From positions 1 through 64,000 of the forward strand of contig JBGAKC010000020.1 of NCBI GenBank assembly GCA_044224605.1: a DNA stretch of 64,000 nt, read 5' to 3'. This stretch comes from UBA7672 sp044224605 (GTDB taxonomy: Bacteria > Pseudomonadota > Alphaproteobacteria > Caulobacterales > Hyphomonadaceae). Numbering within the stretch: position 1 is the stretch's first letter; every line of letters begins with the position of its first letter. The position numbers were made by a program, and so were the translations under genes. Of the stretch, positions 63,034 to 64,000 are shown one piece after another. The notes under the pieces were generated by a model, which searched no databases, was not told where the DNA came from, and was given only the letters and a program-made list of their open reading frames with translations.

Positions 63034-64000
63034 CTACCAGATGTGGACGCGGTCTTCCGGCTTGATGAAGGCCTTGTCGCCTTCCTTCACGCTGAACGCC
63101 GCATACCAGGCGTCGATGTTGCGCTCGGGGATCGAGCCGCGCGCAGCGGCCGGCGAGTGCGGGTCGGTGCGCAGCTGGTTTACGAGTGCATCCTCGCGGA
63201 TCGCCTGACGCCACACCTGCGCGTGCGCCATGAAGAACCGCTGGTCGCCGGTGAAGCCGTCAATGACCGGAGCTTCCTTGCCGCCGAGCGAGAGGTGGTA
63301 GGCGGTGTAGGCCATCTCGAGGCCGCCGAGGTCGCCGATGTTCTCGCCCATGGTGAGGTCGCCCTTCACGCACTGGCCTTCGAGCGGGCAGAAGGCGTTG
63401 TACTGCGCGCCGAACTTGGTCGTGGCTTCCTTGAACTTGGCCTTTGTTTCCGCCGTCCACCAGTTGCGGATCTTGCCGGCCTCGTCATACTCCGAACCCT
63501 GATCGTCGAAGCCGTGGCCCATCTCGTGGCCGATCACCGCGCCGATGGCGCCGTAGTTCACGGCCGGGTCAGCGTTAGGGTCGAAGAACGGGGGCTGCAG
63601 GATCGCCGCCGGGAACGTGATCTGGTTCATCAGCGGGTTGTAGTAGGCGTTCACCGTCTGCGGGTTCATGTGCCACTCGGTGCGGTCGACCGGGCCCTTG
63701 AGCTGGGCGACCTGGCGGTCCCACTCGAACTTGCGGCCCGCGCGGACGTTCTCGAACAGCTTGCCGGGCTGGACGGTGTAGGCGGAGTAGTCGCGCCATT
63801 TCACCGGATAGCCGACGCGCGGATCGAAGGTGGAGAGCTTCTTCTGCGCTTCGGCGCGGGTCGGCTCGTCCATCCAGGCCAGGGTCTTGAGACGCTCGCC
63901 CATGGCCTTGTTCAGGTTGGCGACCAGCTCGTCCATCTTCGCCTTGTTTTCCGGCGGGAAGAACTTGGCGACGTAGGTCTCGCCGACGCCTTCGCCGATC
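63034..64000 (-). CDS. M13 family metallopeptidase, copy 3 (5' end outside the window)
   Basis: The frame stays open through the right edge, so only the last 322 residues are visible. Zinc site GHEMGHGFDD, Glu in GENIGDLGGLE, NAYYNPLMNQITFPAAILQ and the ending RVHIW are conserved. It begins inside the window with a segment (KFFPPENKAKMDELVANL) that matches copy 2 closely, showing a duplication. The N-terminal signal cannot be seen. It is the upstream member of the three tandem genes. Confidence 0.92.
   Translation of the reverse strand, partial: IGEGVGETYVAKFFPPENKAKMDELVANLNKAMGERLKTLAWMDEPTRAEAQKKLSTFDPRVGYPVKWRDYSAYTVQPGKLFENVRAGRKFEWDRQVAQLKGPVDRTEWHMNPQTVNAYYNPLMNQITFPAAILQPPFFDPNADPAVNYGAIGAVIGHEMGHGFDDQGSEYDEAGKIRNWWTAETKAKFKEATTKFGAQYNAFCPLEGQCVKGDLTMGENIGDLGGLEMAYTAYHLSLGGKEAPVIDGFTGDQRFFMAHAQVWRQAIREDALVNQLRTDPHSPAAARGSIPERNIDAWYAAFSVKEGDKAFIKPEDRVHIW

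Overview
This is 64 kb of a GC-rich, gene-dense alphaproteobacterial chromosome. The overall style suggests a free-living aerobic member of the Caulobacterales/Hyphomonadaceae: many ATGA start/stop overlaps, an Oar-like TonB-dependent receptor, an alphaproteobacterial RraB, a FATP-type acyl-CoA synthetase, a cyanide-insensitive bd oxidase and several M13 lipoprotein peptidases. That placement is an inference; no rRNA or other marker is present. I saw no tRNA, rRNA, CRISPR array, prophage or insertion sequence.

Layout. 0-3.6 kb: assimilatory sulfur operon (GST, sulfite/nitrite reductase, DUF934, [4Fe-4S] APS reductase). 3.7-10.8 kb: membrane protein, MFS transporter with heptose-bisphosphate phosphatase, a four-gene VOC/YjbR/ArsR/SRPBCC operon and small exported proteins. 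10.8-15 kb: TPP riboswitch controlling two PH-like membrane proteins plus thiC, and an RraB/PH-like pair. 15.1-24 kb: nitronate monooxygenase, unknown membrane proteins, two more PH-like paralogues, an MBL-rhodanese protein, GNAT and DUF1697. 24.2-36.5 kb: cupin plus TPR-sulfotransferase, S41 peptidase, acyl-CoA synthetase, SelO and a large hybrid histidine kinase. 36.6-47.8 kb: bd oxidase operon (CydAB plus DUF2474), acetyl-CoA synthetase, a GMC oxidoreductase remnant, a Baeyer-Villiger-type monooxygenase behind an FNR/NNR-like palindrome, ferredoxin-NADP reductase, an orphan efflux adaptor and a GT39 glycosyltransferase. 48.3-58.5 kb: Oar-like receptor, agmatine-to-putrescine genes, glutamate racemase, patatin, a FolC-like ligase paired with a CphA-like ATP-grasp protein, and a truncated GntR gene joined to a receptor tail. 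58.5-64 kb: three tandem M13 metallopeptidases, the last cut by the window end.

How the genes work together. Sulfate assimilation is represented by the APS-to-sulfide steps; the sulfotransferase at 24.7 kb would draw on activated sulfate. Respiration and carbon use are represented by the bd oxidase, Acs, the acyl-CoA synthetase and the monooxygenase. The points most worth following are the TPP riboswitch that reads first into PH-like membrane proteins and only then into thiC, the spread of five such proteins over 7.7 kb, and the ATP-grasp/Mur-ligase-like pair whose order matches the domain order of cyanophycin synthetase.
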